A DNA stretch of 64,000 nt from JBHHUI01 sp965248775 (GCA_965248775.1 OZ252150.1:5146001-5210000); one strand, 5' to 3'; shown: positions 52,496 to 61,901, counted from the first letter of the stretch. Notes: generated from the sequence alone by a model not told the origin. Numbers and translations are program-made.

Positions 52496-53173
52496 ATGAC
52501 TACTCATCCGCTTCTATTGGAACAAAACGATGGGCGTTGGATTGCACATGTGGCCGATCTGCCCGGCTGCTTCGGAGATGGTGCTGAGCCGGATCTGGCC
52601 GTTGCGGCCGTCCCGGCTGCGATTGAGGAGTATGTCCGCTGGCGAAAAGAGCGCGAAGGCGGTTTTGCTGTCAAAGACACCTCTGTGGAAGTAGCCGAGC
52701 AGTTCCCAGCCCGAAGAGTCGGCGATCATTCCATCCATGCGTTCTTCGAAGCGGATCGCGAACCGCTCGTATCCAATGAAGTCAAACAATACCGACAGTT
52801 CCTGCAATGGAGTCGACAGTCGCTTCTACGCTCAACACTTGGCCTGCACGACTCGCATATGCGCTTGCCGCTGCGCGGAGAGCGTTGGCCGATCCTCGGC
52901 GTGCTTGAGCATGTCGCCGATTCGGAAATCTGGTATCTGGATCGCCTCGGTTACAGTATTGAAGAATCGGAATTGCTTGAAGATGCCTTTAAGCGCCTGA
53001 ACACGGTACGCGATAACTTGCAGGAAGTCCTGCCGCAGCTGGCCGGAGATGATCACGTGGTCGAGCGGGATGGCGAACTCTGGTCTGCCCGCAAACTCCT
53101 GCGGCGCGCTTTGTGGCACGAACGCGATCACACCTTTCATATTCGCAAGATGCGAGCTCAGCTCGATAACTGA
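52496..53173 (+). CDS. HicB-like / DinB-like two-domain protein
   Basis: A 225-residue protein. Residues 1-55 have the HicB-type antitoxin fold: LLLEQNDGRWIAHVADLPGC, then FGDGAEPDLAVAAVPAAIEE. Residues of about 85-225 resemble a DinB four-helix metal-binding domain with His in ILGVLEHVADSEIWYLD and LLRRALWHERDHTFHIRK. No HicA-type toxin gene is adjacent. DinB-like proteins include thiol-dependent S-transferases, so the role here is uncertain. It overlaps the next gene by one base. Confidence 0.7.
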   Translation: MTTHPLLLEQNDGRWIAHVADLPGCFGDGAEPDLAVAAVPAAIEEYVRWRKEREGGFAVKDTSVEVAEQFPARRVGDHSIHAFFEADREPLVSNEVKQYRQFLQWSRQSLLRSTLGLHDSHMRLPLRGERWPILGVLEHVADSEIWYLDRLGYSIEESELLEDAFKRLNTVRDNLQEVLPQLAGDDHVVERDGELWSARKLLRRALWHERDHTFHIRKMRAQLDN

Positions 53174-55176
53174 TGGCAGCGTTGTTCACTGTAGCGCAGC
53201 GCCGTACGCTGGCCGCGGTTTGTGACACCTTAATACCTGCGCTCAAGCCACCACCCGGCGCTACCGAATCTGAGCAGCTTTTCTGGCAGCGCAATGCGTC
53301 AGACATTGGCGTCCCGGAAGAGTTCGAAAAAGCCCTGGTGTATATTCCCGAGGATCGGCTGCGGCAACTCCAATTACTGCTCGGAATTCTCGATATACCC
53401 GGCGGCGCTTTCCTGCTGACAGGTCGCTTCAGATCATTTGCAGAACTATCCTTCGAAACGCGTGAACGTATGCTGCAGCGCTGGGCTGTTTCCCGCATCG
53501 GCCAACTACGCCAGGCGTTTCAGAGCCTGAAGCGACTGACGCAGGCGCTCTTTTATTCAGCCATTGATGAAGTCGGCAACAATCCAAACTGGCCTGTCGT
53601 TGGCTATAGCGGACCTCTCGATACCAAAGCAGCGACTGAACAGCCGTTCGAGCCATTGGTACTGCAACAATCGGATGTGCTGATTTACGACGCTGTAGTG
53701 GTTGGCTCCGGTGCCGGTGGTGGAGTCGTCGCGGCTGAGTTGGCGCGTACTGGAAAAAGAGTGCTCGTGGTTGAGAAGGGGGCTGCACTTGGGACGGCTG
53801 ATTACACCACCCGCGAGACTGAGGCCTTCCGCGACATGTATGAGATGGCTGGCTTGCTTACGACGGAAGATGTAGGTGTCACCGTACTGGCGGGTGCGAC
53901 TCTCGGGGGCGGGACTACCATCAACTGGACGATCTCGTTCCGCACGCCCGAACATGTCCTGGAGGAATGGGAACGCGAACATGGCGTTACTGGCATCGCC
54001 GGGCCTGAATTCCAGGCTTCTCTTGATGCGGTGTGTGAGCGCATCAGTGTAAATAAAGATTCTTCACTGCAGAACCCACCGAACGCAGCGCTTGCGCGCG
54101 GCTGTGCGGCCCTCGGGTATCAAAGTCGTCAGATCGCCCGTAATGTAAGTGGTTGTACCGCCTCCGATTGTGGCTGGTGTTGCTTCGGTTGTGTGCATGC
54201 AGCCAAGCAAGGAACTTACAACACGTATCTGCGCGATGCGGTGAAGGCAGGTGCAGACATTCTTGTGCAATGTCACGTCGATAAGATTCTTATCGATAAT
54301 GGTGCGGTGTATGGCGTGCAGGGTATGGTCCCGGGCCAGAATGGTATCGATCACCATGTTGTTGTTTCTGCGCCAATCGTCGTAGTCGCGGCCGGCGCTC
54401 TCCATTCGCCGGCGTTGTTAATCCGTAGTGGAGTTCCAAACACCAACATTGGTCGTAATTTGCACCTGCATCCGACGACCGCAGCGCGAGGCGAGTACGA
54501 CGAGCCGATGGAGATTTGGCGCGGCGTGATGTCCAGCGTCTATTCCGATCAGTTCGTGAATCTGGATGGGCGCGGATACGGCGCCATGATTGAAGTCCCC
54601 GCAGCGCATCCGGGCTTACTCGCGTCGGCTCTCACTTGGCGTTCGGCGTGGCAATTCAAAGCGATTATGCAGCGACTGGCCCTGCAAGCGTCGTTCATCG
54701 CCATTACGCGCGATCGTGATGGTGGACGGGTCACGATCGACAAGAAAGGACGTCCGCGTTTGCACTATCGGTTAAGTCGAGCCGATGGCGAGCATTTACT
54801 GGTGGGACTACAACAGGCTTTACGTTTACATGTAGCAGCCGGCGCAAGAGAAGTAGAGACGGTACATTCAGACTTGCAACCCTATCGCATTGCAGCGGGT
54901 TCCACTTCTGATTTTGAAGCCTATCTGGAACAGGTGGGTCGGGCTGGAACGGGAGTGAATCGTCTTGGCGTGTTCTCGGCGCACCAGATGGGCACTTGCC
55001 GCATGGGTGGGCGTCGCAATGCAGCGGTGGTTGACCCCAACTGCGAGAGCTGGGATGTGCGCAACCTTTTCGTCACGGATGCTGCCACTTTCCCGACCGC
55101 CTCCGGTGTCAATCCCATGATCACGATCATGGCGGTTGCACACCGCGCTGCCCAATTCATCAAATCGAGAATGTAA
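53173..55176 (+). CDS. GMC oxidoreductase, long-chain-alcohol-oxidase-like
   Basis: A 667-residue FAD enzyme. The N-terminal 165 residues are a helical extension similar to gluconate-dehydrogenase gamma or fatty-alcohol-oxidase N-termini. FAD binding is YDAVVVGSGAGGGVVAAELA at about 177-196. The GMC signature is GATLGGGTTINWTISFRTPE. A cysteine cluster CTASDCGWCCFGCVHAAKQG is conserved in long-chain alcohol oxidases. The C-terminal active-site part is AHQMGTCRMGG and DAATFPTASGVNPM. It oxidises an alcohol to an aldehyde; fatty alcohol is a guess from family. Confidence 0.88.
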   Translation: MAALFTVAQRRTLAAVCDTLIPALKPPPGATESEQLFWQRNASDIGVPEEFEKALVYIPEDRLRQLQLLLGILDIPGGAFLLTGRFRSFAELSFETRERMLQRWAVSRIGQLRQAFQSLKRLTQALFYSAIDEVGNNPNWPVVGYSGPLDTKAATEQPFEPLVLQQSDVLIYDAVVVGSGAGGGVVAAELARTGKRVLVVEKGAALGTADYTTRETEAFRDMYEMAGLLTTEDVGVTVLAGATLGGGTTINWTISFRTPEHVLEEWEREHGVTGIAGPEFQASLDAVCERISVNKDSSLQNPPNAALARGCAALGYQSRQIARNVSGCTASDCGWCCFGCVHAAKQGTYNTYLRDAVKAGADILVQCHVDKILIDNGAVYGVQGMVPGQNGIDHHVVVSAPIVVVAAGALHSPALLIRSGVPNTNIGRNLHLHPTTAARGEYDEPMEIWRGVMSSVYSDQFVNLDGRGYGAMIEVPAAHPGLLASALTWRSAWQFKAIMQRLALQASFIAITRDRDGGRVTIDKKGRPRLHYRLSRADGEHLLVGLQQALRLHVAAGAREVETVHSDLQPYRIAAGSTSDFEAYLEQVGRAGTGVNRLGVFSAHQMGTCRMGGRRNAAVVDPNCESWDVRNLFVTDAATFPTASGVNPMITIMAVAHRAAQFIKSRM

Positions 55177-55209
55177 CTTCCAACACTTCGATTGTATTCT
55201 GGAGGACAA

Positions 55210-55983
55210 ATGTCTGATCCTGTAATAGTTACAGAGACGCACGATCGCGTTGGATTGATCCGAATTAATCGACCGAAACAAATGAATGCACTCAACGGCG
55301 AAGTCATGCGCTCGCTGGTGCAAGCGGCTGTCGAATTCGATAAAGCGCAGGATATTGGCGCGATAGTAATCACCGGCAATGAGCGCGCCTTTGCAGCTGG
55401 TGCGGATATCAAAGAAATGGCGGATGCTTCCGCAATCGATATGCTGCTCGCCGATCGCATTGGACTGTGGGATCAACTGCGCGGGGTGAAAATCCCTATC
55501 ATTGCAGCTGTATCGGGTTGGTGCCTCGGTGGTGGCTGCGAAATGGCGATGGCCTGTGACATGATCGTGGCCTCAGAGACGGCGCGCTTCGGGCAACCCG
55601 AGATCAATATCGGCGTCTTTCCGGGTGCGGGCGGGACGCAGCGCATGACGCGTGCAATCGGCAAAGCGCTCGCAATGGAGGTGATCCTTAATGGTCGCTT
55701 CCTGACAGCCGATGAGGCGGCGCGCTTTGGATTGGTCAATCGGGTGGTGCCGCCCGAAGTGTATCTGGACGTCGCCCTTGAACTTGCGAACGAAGTTGCT
55801 GCCCGCTCGCCATTGGCAGTGCGACTCGCGCGCGAAGCTGTCAACAATGCCTTCGAGACTCATCTGCGCGATGGAATTGCCGACGAGCGTCGGGCGTTTT
55901 ATCTGATGTTTGCAAGTGAAGATCAAAAGGAGGGTATGGCTGCCTTCCTTGAAAAACGTGAGCCCGAGTGGAAAGGACGCTGA
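55210..55983 (+). CDS. Enoyl-CoA hydratase/isomerase
   Basis: A 257-residue crotonase-fold enzyme. The CoA/oxyanion loops are AFAAGADIKEMADA and SGWCLGGGCEMAMACDM. The catalytic Glu pair is in GQPEINIGVFPGAGGTQR. The Shine-Dalgarno GGAGG with ATG 55210 decides the start. It probably hydrates 2-enoyl-CoA in fatty-acid or amino-acid breakdown. It follows the GMC gene by 33 bp in the same direction. Confidence 0.93.
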   Translation: MSDPVIVTETHDRVGLIRINRPKQMNALNGEVMRSLVQAAVEFDKAQDIGAIVITGNERAFAAGADIKEMADASAIDMLLADRIGLWDQLRGVKIPIIAAVSGWCLGGGCEMAMACDMIVASETARFGQPEINIGVFPGAGGTQRMTRAIGKALAMEVILNGRFLTADEAARFGLVNRVVPPEVYLDVALELANEVAARSPLAVRLAREAVNNAFETHLRDGIADERRAFYLMFASEDQKEGMAAFLEKREPEWKGR

Positions 55984-56126
55984 GGTCTACCTCACGGGCA
56001 CACCGATGTTGTTACCGGAGACGTCCGAGGTTTTGGTGCAGGCCTCCAAACGAAACGAGCGAGAGCAGAACTCGGACGCCTTAACCCAATTGCACTTTAG
56101 GAGTCCTTGCGTTACCATAATTGACA

Positions 56127-56978
56127 ATGGTTGAATCAGATCAAGCCGCAGTTGCCGAAACGCCTACCACCATTGGTTTCCGCCAAATTGTGCGCGGATT
56201 GCGTCAGGTGGGTCTGGAGCAGAAGAGCCGGCGCGTACTTGTGCATGCCTCTCTATCCACGATTGGGCAGGTGCGTGGTGGTGCAGAAACGGTTGTAGCG
56301 GCGATCACGGCTGCCTGTCATACCGTCGTGATGCCGGCCTTTACATATCAAACGCTTGTCGTCCCTGAGACTGGTCCGCCGGACAACGGTATTACCTACG
56401 GTTCTACGGCTGACGGAAATGCGGAAGCGGAATTCTGGCACGATGACCTGCCAGTTCATTCCGAAATTGGCGCCATCGCCGAACAGTTGCGGCGAATGCC
56501 GGAATCATTGCGCAGCGACCATCCTGTGCTCTCTTTTGTCGCTCACGGTGGTGAGGCACAGGAAGTGCTTGGTACACAATCAGTCGATGATCCCTTTGGC
56601 CCGATTGCCTGGCTGGAAGAAAATGATGGGGACGTTCTCATGATTGGAGTCAGCCACCGAGTGAATACATCGATACATCTCGCGGAACGACGCGCCGGCC
56701 GTAAGACTTTTGTGCGTTGGGCGCTCTCGAAGACTGGGATTGTTGAGGTGCCGCATTGGCCCGGTAATTCAGCCGGCTTCGATGCCCTCGCACCCTATGT
56801 TGCCAGTATTACCAAACGTGGTCAGATCGGCACAGCCAATGTGCAGCGCATCCGTATCGTGGACTTGTTGGATTCGGTGCGGGAGTTGCTGCAAGATGAG
56901 CCGGAAGCGCTGCTCACCGATGATCCCTCTGACGAACGTTCCAGCGCCATTCGGCGGGCGCTGGGAACCACAACGTAA
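56127..56978 (+). CDS. AAC(3)-type N-acetyltransferase family protein
   Basis: A 283-residue protein of the antibiotic N-acetyltransferase (AAC(3)) superfamily. Conserved parts are LVHASLSTIGQVRGGAETVV, VVMPAFTYQ, RSDHPVLSFVAHG and VLMIGVSHRVNTSIHLAERR. Members acetylate the 3-amino group of aminoglycosides, but distant members (such as FrbF-type) use other amines. The start is ATG 56127 (TTG 56121 is possible); a CATAAT box ends 5 bases before. No resistance phenotype is claimed. Confidence 0.85.
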   Translation: MVESDQAAVAETPTTIGFRQIVRGLRQVGLEQKSRRVLVHASLSTIGQVRGGAETVVAAITAACHTVVMPAFTYQTLVVPETGPPDNGITYGSTADGNAEAEFWHDDLPVHSEIGAIAEQLRRMPESLRSDHPVLSFVAHGGEAQEVLGTQSVDDPFGPIAWLEENDGDVLMIGVSHRVNTSIHLAERRAGRKTFVRWALSKTGIVEVPHWPGNSAGFDALAPYVASITKRGQIGTANVQRIRIVDLLDSVRELLQDEPEALLTDDPSDERSSAIRRALGTTT

Positions 56979-57054
56979 CCAGCACATTTGACTCCGCAGG
57001 CGCGTGACTCGTATGCGCGTCGGGCGACAATGCCATCATTCCCTGGAACTTAGA

Positions 57055-58266
57055 ATGCGTGCGATCTATTTTGATAAGGTGATCCCCAAATTTCTTTTGG
57101 TCAAGGCTTTACGTGGTATTTGGCCCGGTGTGGTTTGGAGCTCACTTTCGCCAACCCGTTTGGACGAGTTCGTGGAGGCGCCACTCCCAGGTGATCGCTG
57201 GGTGCGAGTGCAGAACCGCACCTGTGGAATTTGCGCAACCGATTTGAGTCTCCTATTCGCAAATGCAGACCCTGCCGTTGGTCCGGCTGCTTTGCCGGGT
57301 CTCGACCGAATCTTTCTGGGGCATGAGGTCGTGAGTGATGTTGTCGAAGTCGGCTCCGGAGTTACGCGCTTCAGCCCTGGTGACCGTGTCATCATGGACT
57401 TGCGTTTTGTAGGACCGCACTGCCTCTCGCAGGAGATCACACCCCTCTGCGCAGCCTGCGAACGTGGTGATATGAACCTCTGTGAAAATCAATCTGCAAG
57501 GAAAGGCGTGCAAGGTGTGGGTGGCGGCTGGGGCGACGGCTATATCGCACACGAAAGCGAATTGTTTCTCTGCCCGGACGATATCAGTGACGATCAGGCC
57601 GCTCTCGTCGAGCCGATGTCGATTGCGATCCACGCGGTCCTGCGGAGCTCGCCGGGAAAGAAAGATCATGTGCTGGTGATTGGGGCGGGGATCATTGGAC
57701 TGCTCACCGTTCAGGCGGTGCGGGCAGTCTCACCTGATTGCAACATCGCGGTTATGGCGAAGTACCCCCACCAGGCGGAGATGGCGCGGCAGTGTGGCGC
57801 AGATGACATACTCGACCCATCCGAAGGCTATGCTGGGGTGGCCCGCCGCTTTAGGATTGATCACTACACCGCTCCCTTGAACAAAGGTATGCTGTTAGGC
57901 GGGTTTGATATGATCTTTGATTGTGTCGGGAAAGCGAACACAATCGAAGACAGTCTGCGTTGGACTCGGGCGGATGGAAGTGTGATTGTCGTCGGGATCA
58001 ATCTCGAACCGATGAAGCTTGACCTCAGCCCAGTATGGTACCAGGAAGTAAACCTGATCGGGAGCGTGGATCACGGCTGCGATACCTGGTTAGGGGAGCG
58101 TCGCCATACCTACGATTGGGTGATCCAGCTGCTGCGCGAGGGCAAGTTACGCGCAGACGGACTGATCACGCATCGGTTCCCATTCGAGGAATATCGAAAA
58201 GCGATTGACACTGCCACATCCAAAGCGAGCAGCGCTGCGATTAAAGTCGTATTTGAATATCAATGA
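57055..58266 (+). CDS. Zinc-dependent alcohol dehydrogenase family protein
   Basis: A 403-residue MDR-type enzyme. The catalytic zinc ligand region is CGICATDLSLL and GHEVVSDVVEVG. The structural zinc loop is CAACERGDMNLC. NAD(P) binding is VLVIGAGIIGLLTVQAV. It ends in a Rossmann fold with C-terminal IDTATSKASSAAIKV. It oxidises or reduces an alcohol/aldehyde. ATG 57055 is used; an upstream in-frame start adds residues with no Shine-Dalgarno. It overlaps the next gene by 4 bases. Confidence 0.88.
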   Translation: MRAIYFDKVIPKFLLVKALRGIWPGVVWSSLSPTRLDEFVEAPLPGDRWVRVQNRTCGICATDLSLLFANADPAVGPAALPGLDRIFLGHEVVSDVVEVGSGVTRFSPGDRVIMDLRFVGPHCLSQEITPLCAACERGDMNLCENQSARKGVQGVGGGWGDGYIAHESELFLCPDDISDDQAALVEPMSIAIHAVLRSSPGKKDHVLVIGAGIIGLLTVQAVRAVSPDCNIAVMAKYPHQAEMARQCGADDILDPSEGYAGVARRFRIDHYTAPLNKGMLLGGFDMIFDCVGKANTIEDSLRWTRADGSVIVVGINLEPMKLDLSPVWYQEVNLIGSVDHGCDTWLGERRHTYDWVIQLLREGKLRADGLITHRFPFEEYRKAIDTATSKASSAAIKVVFEYQ

Positions 58267-58604
58267 GAATCTTTGTCATCGTCGTAGCAATATTTTTAAT
58301 GCTAGCACTGCTGGTGGGCATGGCCGTGGCACTGGCGCGAGCGCAGCGTAAAAGTGAGAGCGATGAGGAACGTAAAGTTAACTGGGAGGCTATCGAACCT
58401 GCCCAGTTAGACGATGGTACGACGGTATCAGCCGAAGTTTCACGTCGGCAAAAAGCGCGCACGGTTCTTTCAGGCCGCGTTTTCCATGACACTCGTCGGC
58501 AGCTGCGCTCGGGGCAGCGCCTTGGTTTGCTGCTCCTTGGCGTTATCGTCTTGCTGGCGGCGTTCTTGCTCGTGCCGGCGCTCTTAATCATGCTCGGTCA
58601 ATAA
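58263..58604 (+). CDS. Small two-helix membrane protein
   Basis: A 113-residue protein with an N-terminal helix (RIFVIVVAIFLMLALLVGMA), a charged middle and a second helix near the C-terminus (LGLLLLGVIVLLAAFLLVPA). It overlaps the zinc dehydrogenase stop (ATGA), so they are co-translated. No family recognised. Confidence 0.6.
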   Translation: MRIFVIVVAIFLMLALLVGMAVALARAQRKSESDEERKVNWEAIEPAQLDDGTTVSAEVSRRQKARTVLSGRVFHDTRRQLRSGQRLGLLLLGVIVLLAAFLLVPALLIMLGQ

Positions 58605-58619
58605 GAGCAGATCCGAGTC

Positions 58620-59591
58620 ATGCAGGTCTGCGTGCTGGGTGCTACCGGGTTCATCGGTGGTCACATAGCCCGGCAATGCGTGCAGGCAGGCTGGAATGTA
58701 CAGGCGCTGCGGCGCAATCCCCAAGCAACTGGTAATATCCCCGACCTATCAATCATCTGGTTCACAGGCGATCTAAGTGAACACGAATCGTTACTACGAG
58801 CCATGTCTGGCTGCGAGATCGTTTTCCATGCAGCCGCCTATTATCCACAACAAACCGGGAATGTAGCTGCACAGGTTGCGAGCGCCGTTGCGGAAATGCA
58901 GTCTGTACTTGCTGCGGCAGCCGAATGTAGCGTAAAGCGCATGGTGTTCACAAGCAGCCTGACCACCATTGGCCTGCCAGGGGAGATAGAGCGGCTCGCC
59001 GATGAGCGCGATTTTTATACTCCCGGCACGTTAGCCGCAAGCGCTTATTATGAAGCGAAATATGCGATGGAACAGCTTGTATTGCACGCTGCGCCTACTG
59101 GGCTTGATGTTGTCGTGCTCAACCCCACGGCGGTGTTCGGCCCGGGAGATGTCAAACCTACAACCGGTCGCATATTGATCGCGCTTGCAAAGGGCTATGG
59201 CCGGGTATGGATCGAGGCGGAAACAAATGTCGTTGATGTCCGCGAAGTGGCAACAGCTCATATCGAAGCGGCGAAGGTGGGTCAGACGGGCGAACGCTAC
59301 ATCATCGGCGGCCATAACCTGACGGTGCAAACTGCCCTCGAAACCGTTGCAGAAGTGGCCGGTGTACCACCGCCGCGTTTCCGAGTGCCCCTGCCATTGC
59401 TCGGGGCGCTTGCCGGGTTGGCGAAAGTGTTACCAATGCTGGGTCTACCGGTCAATCATCTAAACGCCATCCGGCATTGGCAGCCCTTGGGTACGAAAAA
59501 AGGCGACAGGGCGTTTGGTCTCAACCATCGCCCCTTCGAAGAGAGTGTTTCCGATTCTTTAACGTGGTTTCGCACACAAAAGTACGTATAA
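58620..59591 (+). CDS. NAD-dependent epimerase/dehydratase (HpnA/dihydroflavonol-reductase-like)
   Basis: A 323-residue extended SDR. The NAD motif is VLGATGFIGGHIARQC, then CEIVFHAAAYYP and a Tyr-x3-Lys in SAYYEAKYAMEQLVL. It has LNPTAVFGPGDVKPT, typical of the HpnA-like hopanoid-associated sugar epimerase group. The substrate (sugar, flavonol or isoprenoid) is unknown. Confidence 0.88.
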   Translation: MQVCVLGATGFIGGHIARQCVQAGWNVQALRRNPQATGNIPDLSIIWFTGDLSEHESLLRAMSGCEIVFHAAAYYPQQTGNVAAQVASAVAEMQSVLAAAAECSVKRMVFTSSLTTIGLPGEIERLADERDFYTPGTLAASAYYEAKYAMEQLVLHAAPTGLDVVVLNPTAVFGPGDVKPTTGRILIALAKGYGRVWIEAETNVVDVREVATAHIEAAKVGQTGERYIIGGHNLTVQTALETVAEVAGVPPPRFRVPLPLLGALAGLAKVLPMLGLPVNHLNAIRHWQPLGTKKGDRAFGLNHRPFEESVSDSLTWFRTQKYV

Positions 59592-59628
59592 TTCTATGGT
59601 ATCATCCCGCTGCTAGGTCGCATTTTTT

Positions 59629-60009
59629 ATGAACATGGTCGAACCAGAAAAGATCACCATCATAGAAGGTCCGCCGCCAGTGTTCGAAAACGCCCTGGAA
59701 ACCTGGGCGCTTGCAATAGCGGAAGGAATCACCGTCCCCCACGCTATGCGCTGTCTCGTGCGGACAATGAATGGCACAACCCTCGTAGAACGATGCCAGA
59801 ATGCCTGGAAAGAAGGGCGTGATGTTTATCTGGAGTATCGCGATCGGGATGGGTTTGAAGAACAGGCGCTGATCGTAGCTGTACGTGCTGGAGCACAGGA
59901 CGAAGGTGAGGTACTCCACGTGTGGGTGCGCTTGGACAAACCACTACCGGAGATTGACCTGGTTTTTGGCGACGAGGATGACGAAGACGACGAAGGGGAC
60001 TTCGCCTGA
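59629..60009 (+). CDS. Acidic hypothetical protein
   Basis: A 126-residue protein with a very acidic C-terminus (VFGDEDDEDDEGDFA) and no transmembrane segment or known motif. It is complete and followed by a terminator. The start at 59629 has no strong Shine-Dalgarno; ATG 59635 is an alternative. Confidence 0.6.
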   Translation: MNMVEPEKITIIEGPPPVFENALETWALAIAEGITVPHAMRCLVRTMNGTTLVERCQNAWKEGRDVYLEYRDRDGFEEQALIVAVRAGAQDEGEVLHVWVRLDKPLPEIDLVFGDEDDEDDEGDFA

Positions 60010-60039
60010 AGTGTTAAAGCGTAGGTTAAAGTAAAAGCG

Positions 60040-60064
60040 CCGGGCCATATATGGCCCGGTTTTT
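60040..60064. terminator. Bidirectional terminator between convergent genes
   Basis: A perfect palindrome CCGGGCCATATATGGCCCGG (60040-60059) followed on the plus strand by TTTTT. The minus-strand SurE gene ends in the same place, so both transcripts can stop here. Confidence 0.85.
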
Positions 60065-60887
60065 ATTTTGTATCCACGCCGCGCAATTGCGCATCAAGCT
60101 CGTGGAAGGGTACCCGGGAGGTCAGGTCGAGCGAGAGAGGTGTAACTGAAACGAGGCGCTCATTGACCAACACTGCAATATCGGATTCCGGCTCCAGCCC
60201 GTCAAAATCGATGTCACGCCGGTAACCTACGATGCCGGGGATGTCGAACGAAGCGCGCTCCGGGCGTTGTGGCTGGTAGTAGCTCTGGCGGGATTGACGA
60301 GTTAGACGCCAGGCAGTTTGTTCGGTGGCATCCCAGGGAACATCCACTTTGAGGACATCCACGTCAGGCGGCATACTGTTTTTCAGCAGGCGTTCTGCGA
60401 AATGGTGCGTGAAATACCCGGCTGCCGAGAAATCTACCTCGTCGGAGTGCGAAACGTGATACTGTTGGTCCATCGCAAGCGAGACGGCCAGGGCCGGCAC
60501 TTTAAAGCTGGCGGCTTCGAGCGCCGCACCGATTGTGCCCGAAATAGTCGTACCGGTGCCGACGTTCTCCCCGTAATTTATTCCAGAAACCACCAAGTCG
60601 GGTCGCCGATCGGCCAGTTCGAGAATGGCGTGTTGTACGGACTGTGCAGGAGTGCCGTCGACAGCGTACACCTCCCAGTGGTCGTCGCCAATGGCGCGTT
60701 GTAGAGATTGGATCGTGCCCTCGTTGGTGAGTGGCATGCTGCGGCCCATAGCCGATTGCTGTCGACTCGGCGCGGCGACGAGAATCCACCCCAATGGTGC
60801 GAGCGCATGTGCAGCCGCCAGCAACCCGGGCGATTCAATCCCGTCATCATTAGTGAGAATAATGAGTGCTTCGTCTTTTTGGGGCAT
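60063..60887 (-). CDS. surE: 5'/3'-nucleotidase SurE
   Basis: A 274-residue SurE phosphatase. Metal ligands are in ILTNDDGIESPGL (Asp-Asp), with Ser in PSRQQSAMGRSMPLT and Asn in VVSGINYGENVGTGTTISGT. It removes phosphate from nucleoside monophosphates and short polyphosphate. ATG 60887 is chosen; a TTG at 60914 would extend it by nine residues. It is divergent from the tandem-Nudix gene. Confidence 0.93.
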   Translation of the reverse strand: MPQKDEALIILTNDDGIESPGLLAAAHALAPLGWILVAAPSRQQSAMGRSMPLTNEGTIQSLQRAIGDDHWEVYAVDGTPAQSVQHAILELADRRPDLVVSGINYGENVGTGTTISGTIGAALEAASFKVPALAVSLAMDQQYHVSHSDEVDFSAAGYFTHHFAERLLKNSMPPDVDVLKVDVPWDATEQTAWRLTRQSRQSYYQPQRPERASFDIPGIVGYRRDIDFDGLEPESDIAVLVNERLVSVTPLSLDLTSRVPFHELDAQLRGVDTK

Positions 60888-60914
60888 GATCCGGCATCCA
60901 ACCGGGTGTGACAA

Positions 60915-61901
60915 ATGATACCCCAGAATAGCAACCTCCCGGACAGCAAGTCGTATGTGCGCTGGCTACGTGAACGCATTGACATGCGCAAAGTCATCCT
61001 AACCTACGTCACAACACTCATCGAAGATGAACACGGCCGGCTGCTTTGGCAACGTCGCTCGGATTTTGCTTGGTGGGGATTGCCCGGCGGTGTGCTGGAA
61101 ATCGGTGAGACGTTTCTGGAATGTGCGCGCCGCGAAGCGCGTGAAGAAACCGGATTGGAAGTGGAGCCACACGATCTACTCGGCGTCTACGCCGGCCCCC
61201 AATATGAGGTGACCTATCCGAATGGGGACGAGGTGCAGCAATGTACGGTTGCGCTGCACTGCAGGATCACGGGCGGGCAGCTTAAACCTGACGGGCAGGA
61301 ATCCACCGACTTACGCTTCTTCCCTCCACATGCGCCGCCGGACGATTGTCCGCGTTGGTACGCCGACATGGCAGCACAGTTCGTCCGCCGAAGTCCAACC
61401 CCGAGCTTTGAAGCGCCGCTCAGCGTGGCCGAGCCGGCCAGCACGATCTTTGACTTGCGCACGCTGACCGGTCCGACGCGCCTCATCACAGTGGGCGCGG
61501 GCGCTCTCATTCGGGATGAAGTTGGACGCGTACTGCTCGGGTTACGATCCGACTCAAATTTATGGGGCATCCCGGCCGGGCTGATGGAACTGGGCGAGAC
61601 GCCGGCGGGCACCATCGTCCGCGAGGCGCGCGAAGAACTCGGTATAAAAATTAAGCTGTGCCGGCTGGTCGGCGTATTCACCGGCCCGGAGTATTTTCTT
61701 ACCTACCCGGATGGCAACCAGGTGCAAATCGTCTCCATAATCTTCGCCGCGCAGTGGGTCGGCGACCGGCTCGTTCCGGATCAGGATGAGACCCTTGAAG
61801 CCGGTTTCTTTTCCCCAGACGCGCTGCCGCCCATGGTTGGGCGACACGAGCGCTTGCTCCGACGCACACTGACTGCCGGTCCGGCCGGTGTTTTTGAATA
61901 G
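60915..61901 (+). CDS. Tandem Nudix hydrolase (two Nudix domains)
   Basis: A 328-residue protein with two Nudix domains. The first has the full Nudix box GVLEIGETFLECARREAREE, then TGL, in residues of about 55-80. The second has GLMELGETPAGTIVREAREE, then LGI, at about 220-245. Each domain has its own preceding strand pair. Nudix enzymes hydrolyse X-linked nucleoside diphosphates; two intact sites suggest either two activities or one dimer-like unit. An internal ATG (about 60984) gives a shorter form. It is divergent from surE. Confidence 0.9.
   Translation: MIPQNSNLPDSKSYVRWLRERIDMRKVILTYVTTLIEDEHGRLLWQRRSDFAWWGLPGGVLEIGETFLECARREAREETGLEVEPHDLLGVYAGPQYEVTYPNGDEVQQCTVALHCRITGGQLKPDGQESTDLRFFPPHAPPDDCPRWYADMAAQFVRRSPTPSFEAPLSVAEPASTIFDLRTLTGPTRLITVGAGALIRDEVGRVLLGLRSDSNLWGIPAGLMELGETPAGTIVREAREELGIKIKLCRLVGVFTGPEYFLTYPDGNQVQIVSIIFAAQWVGDRLVPDQDETLEAGFFSPDALPPMVGRHERLLRRTLTAGPAGVFE

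Noticed and set aside
52496..52660. A HicAB toxin-antitoxin module
   Set aside because: No HicA-like small basic double-stranded-RNA-binding protein is encoded next to the HicB-like fold, and the fold is fused to a DinB-like domain.
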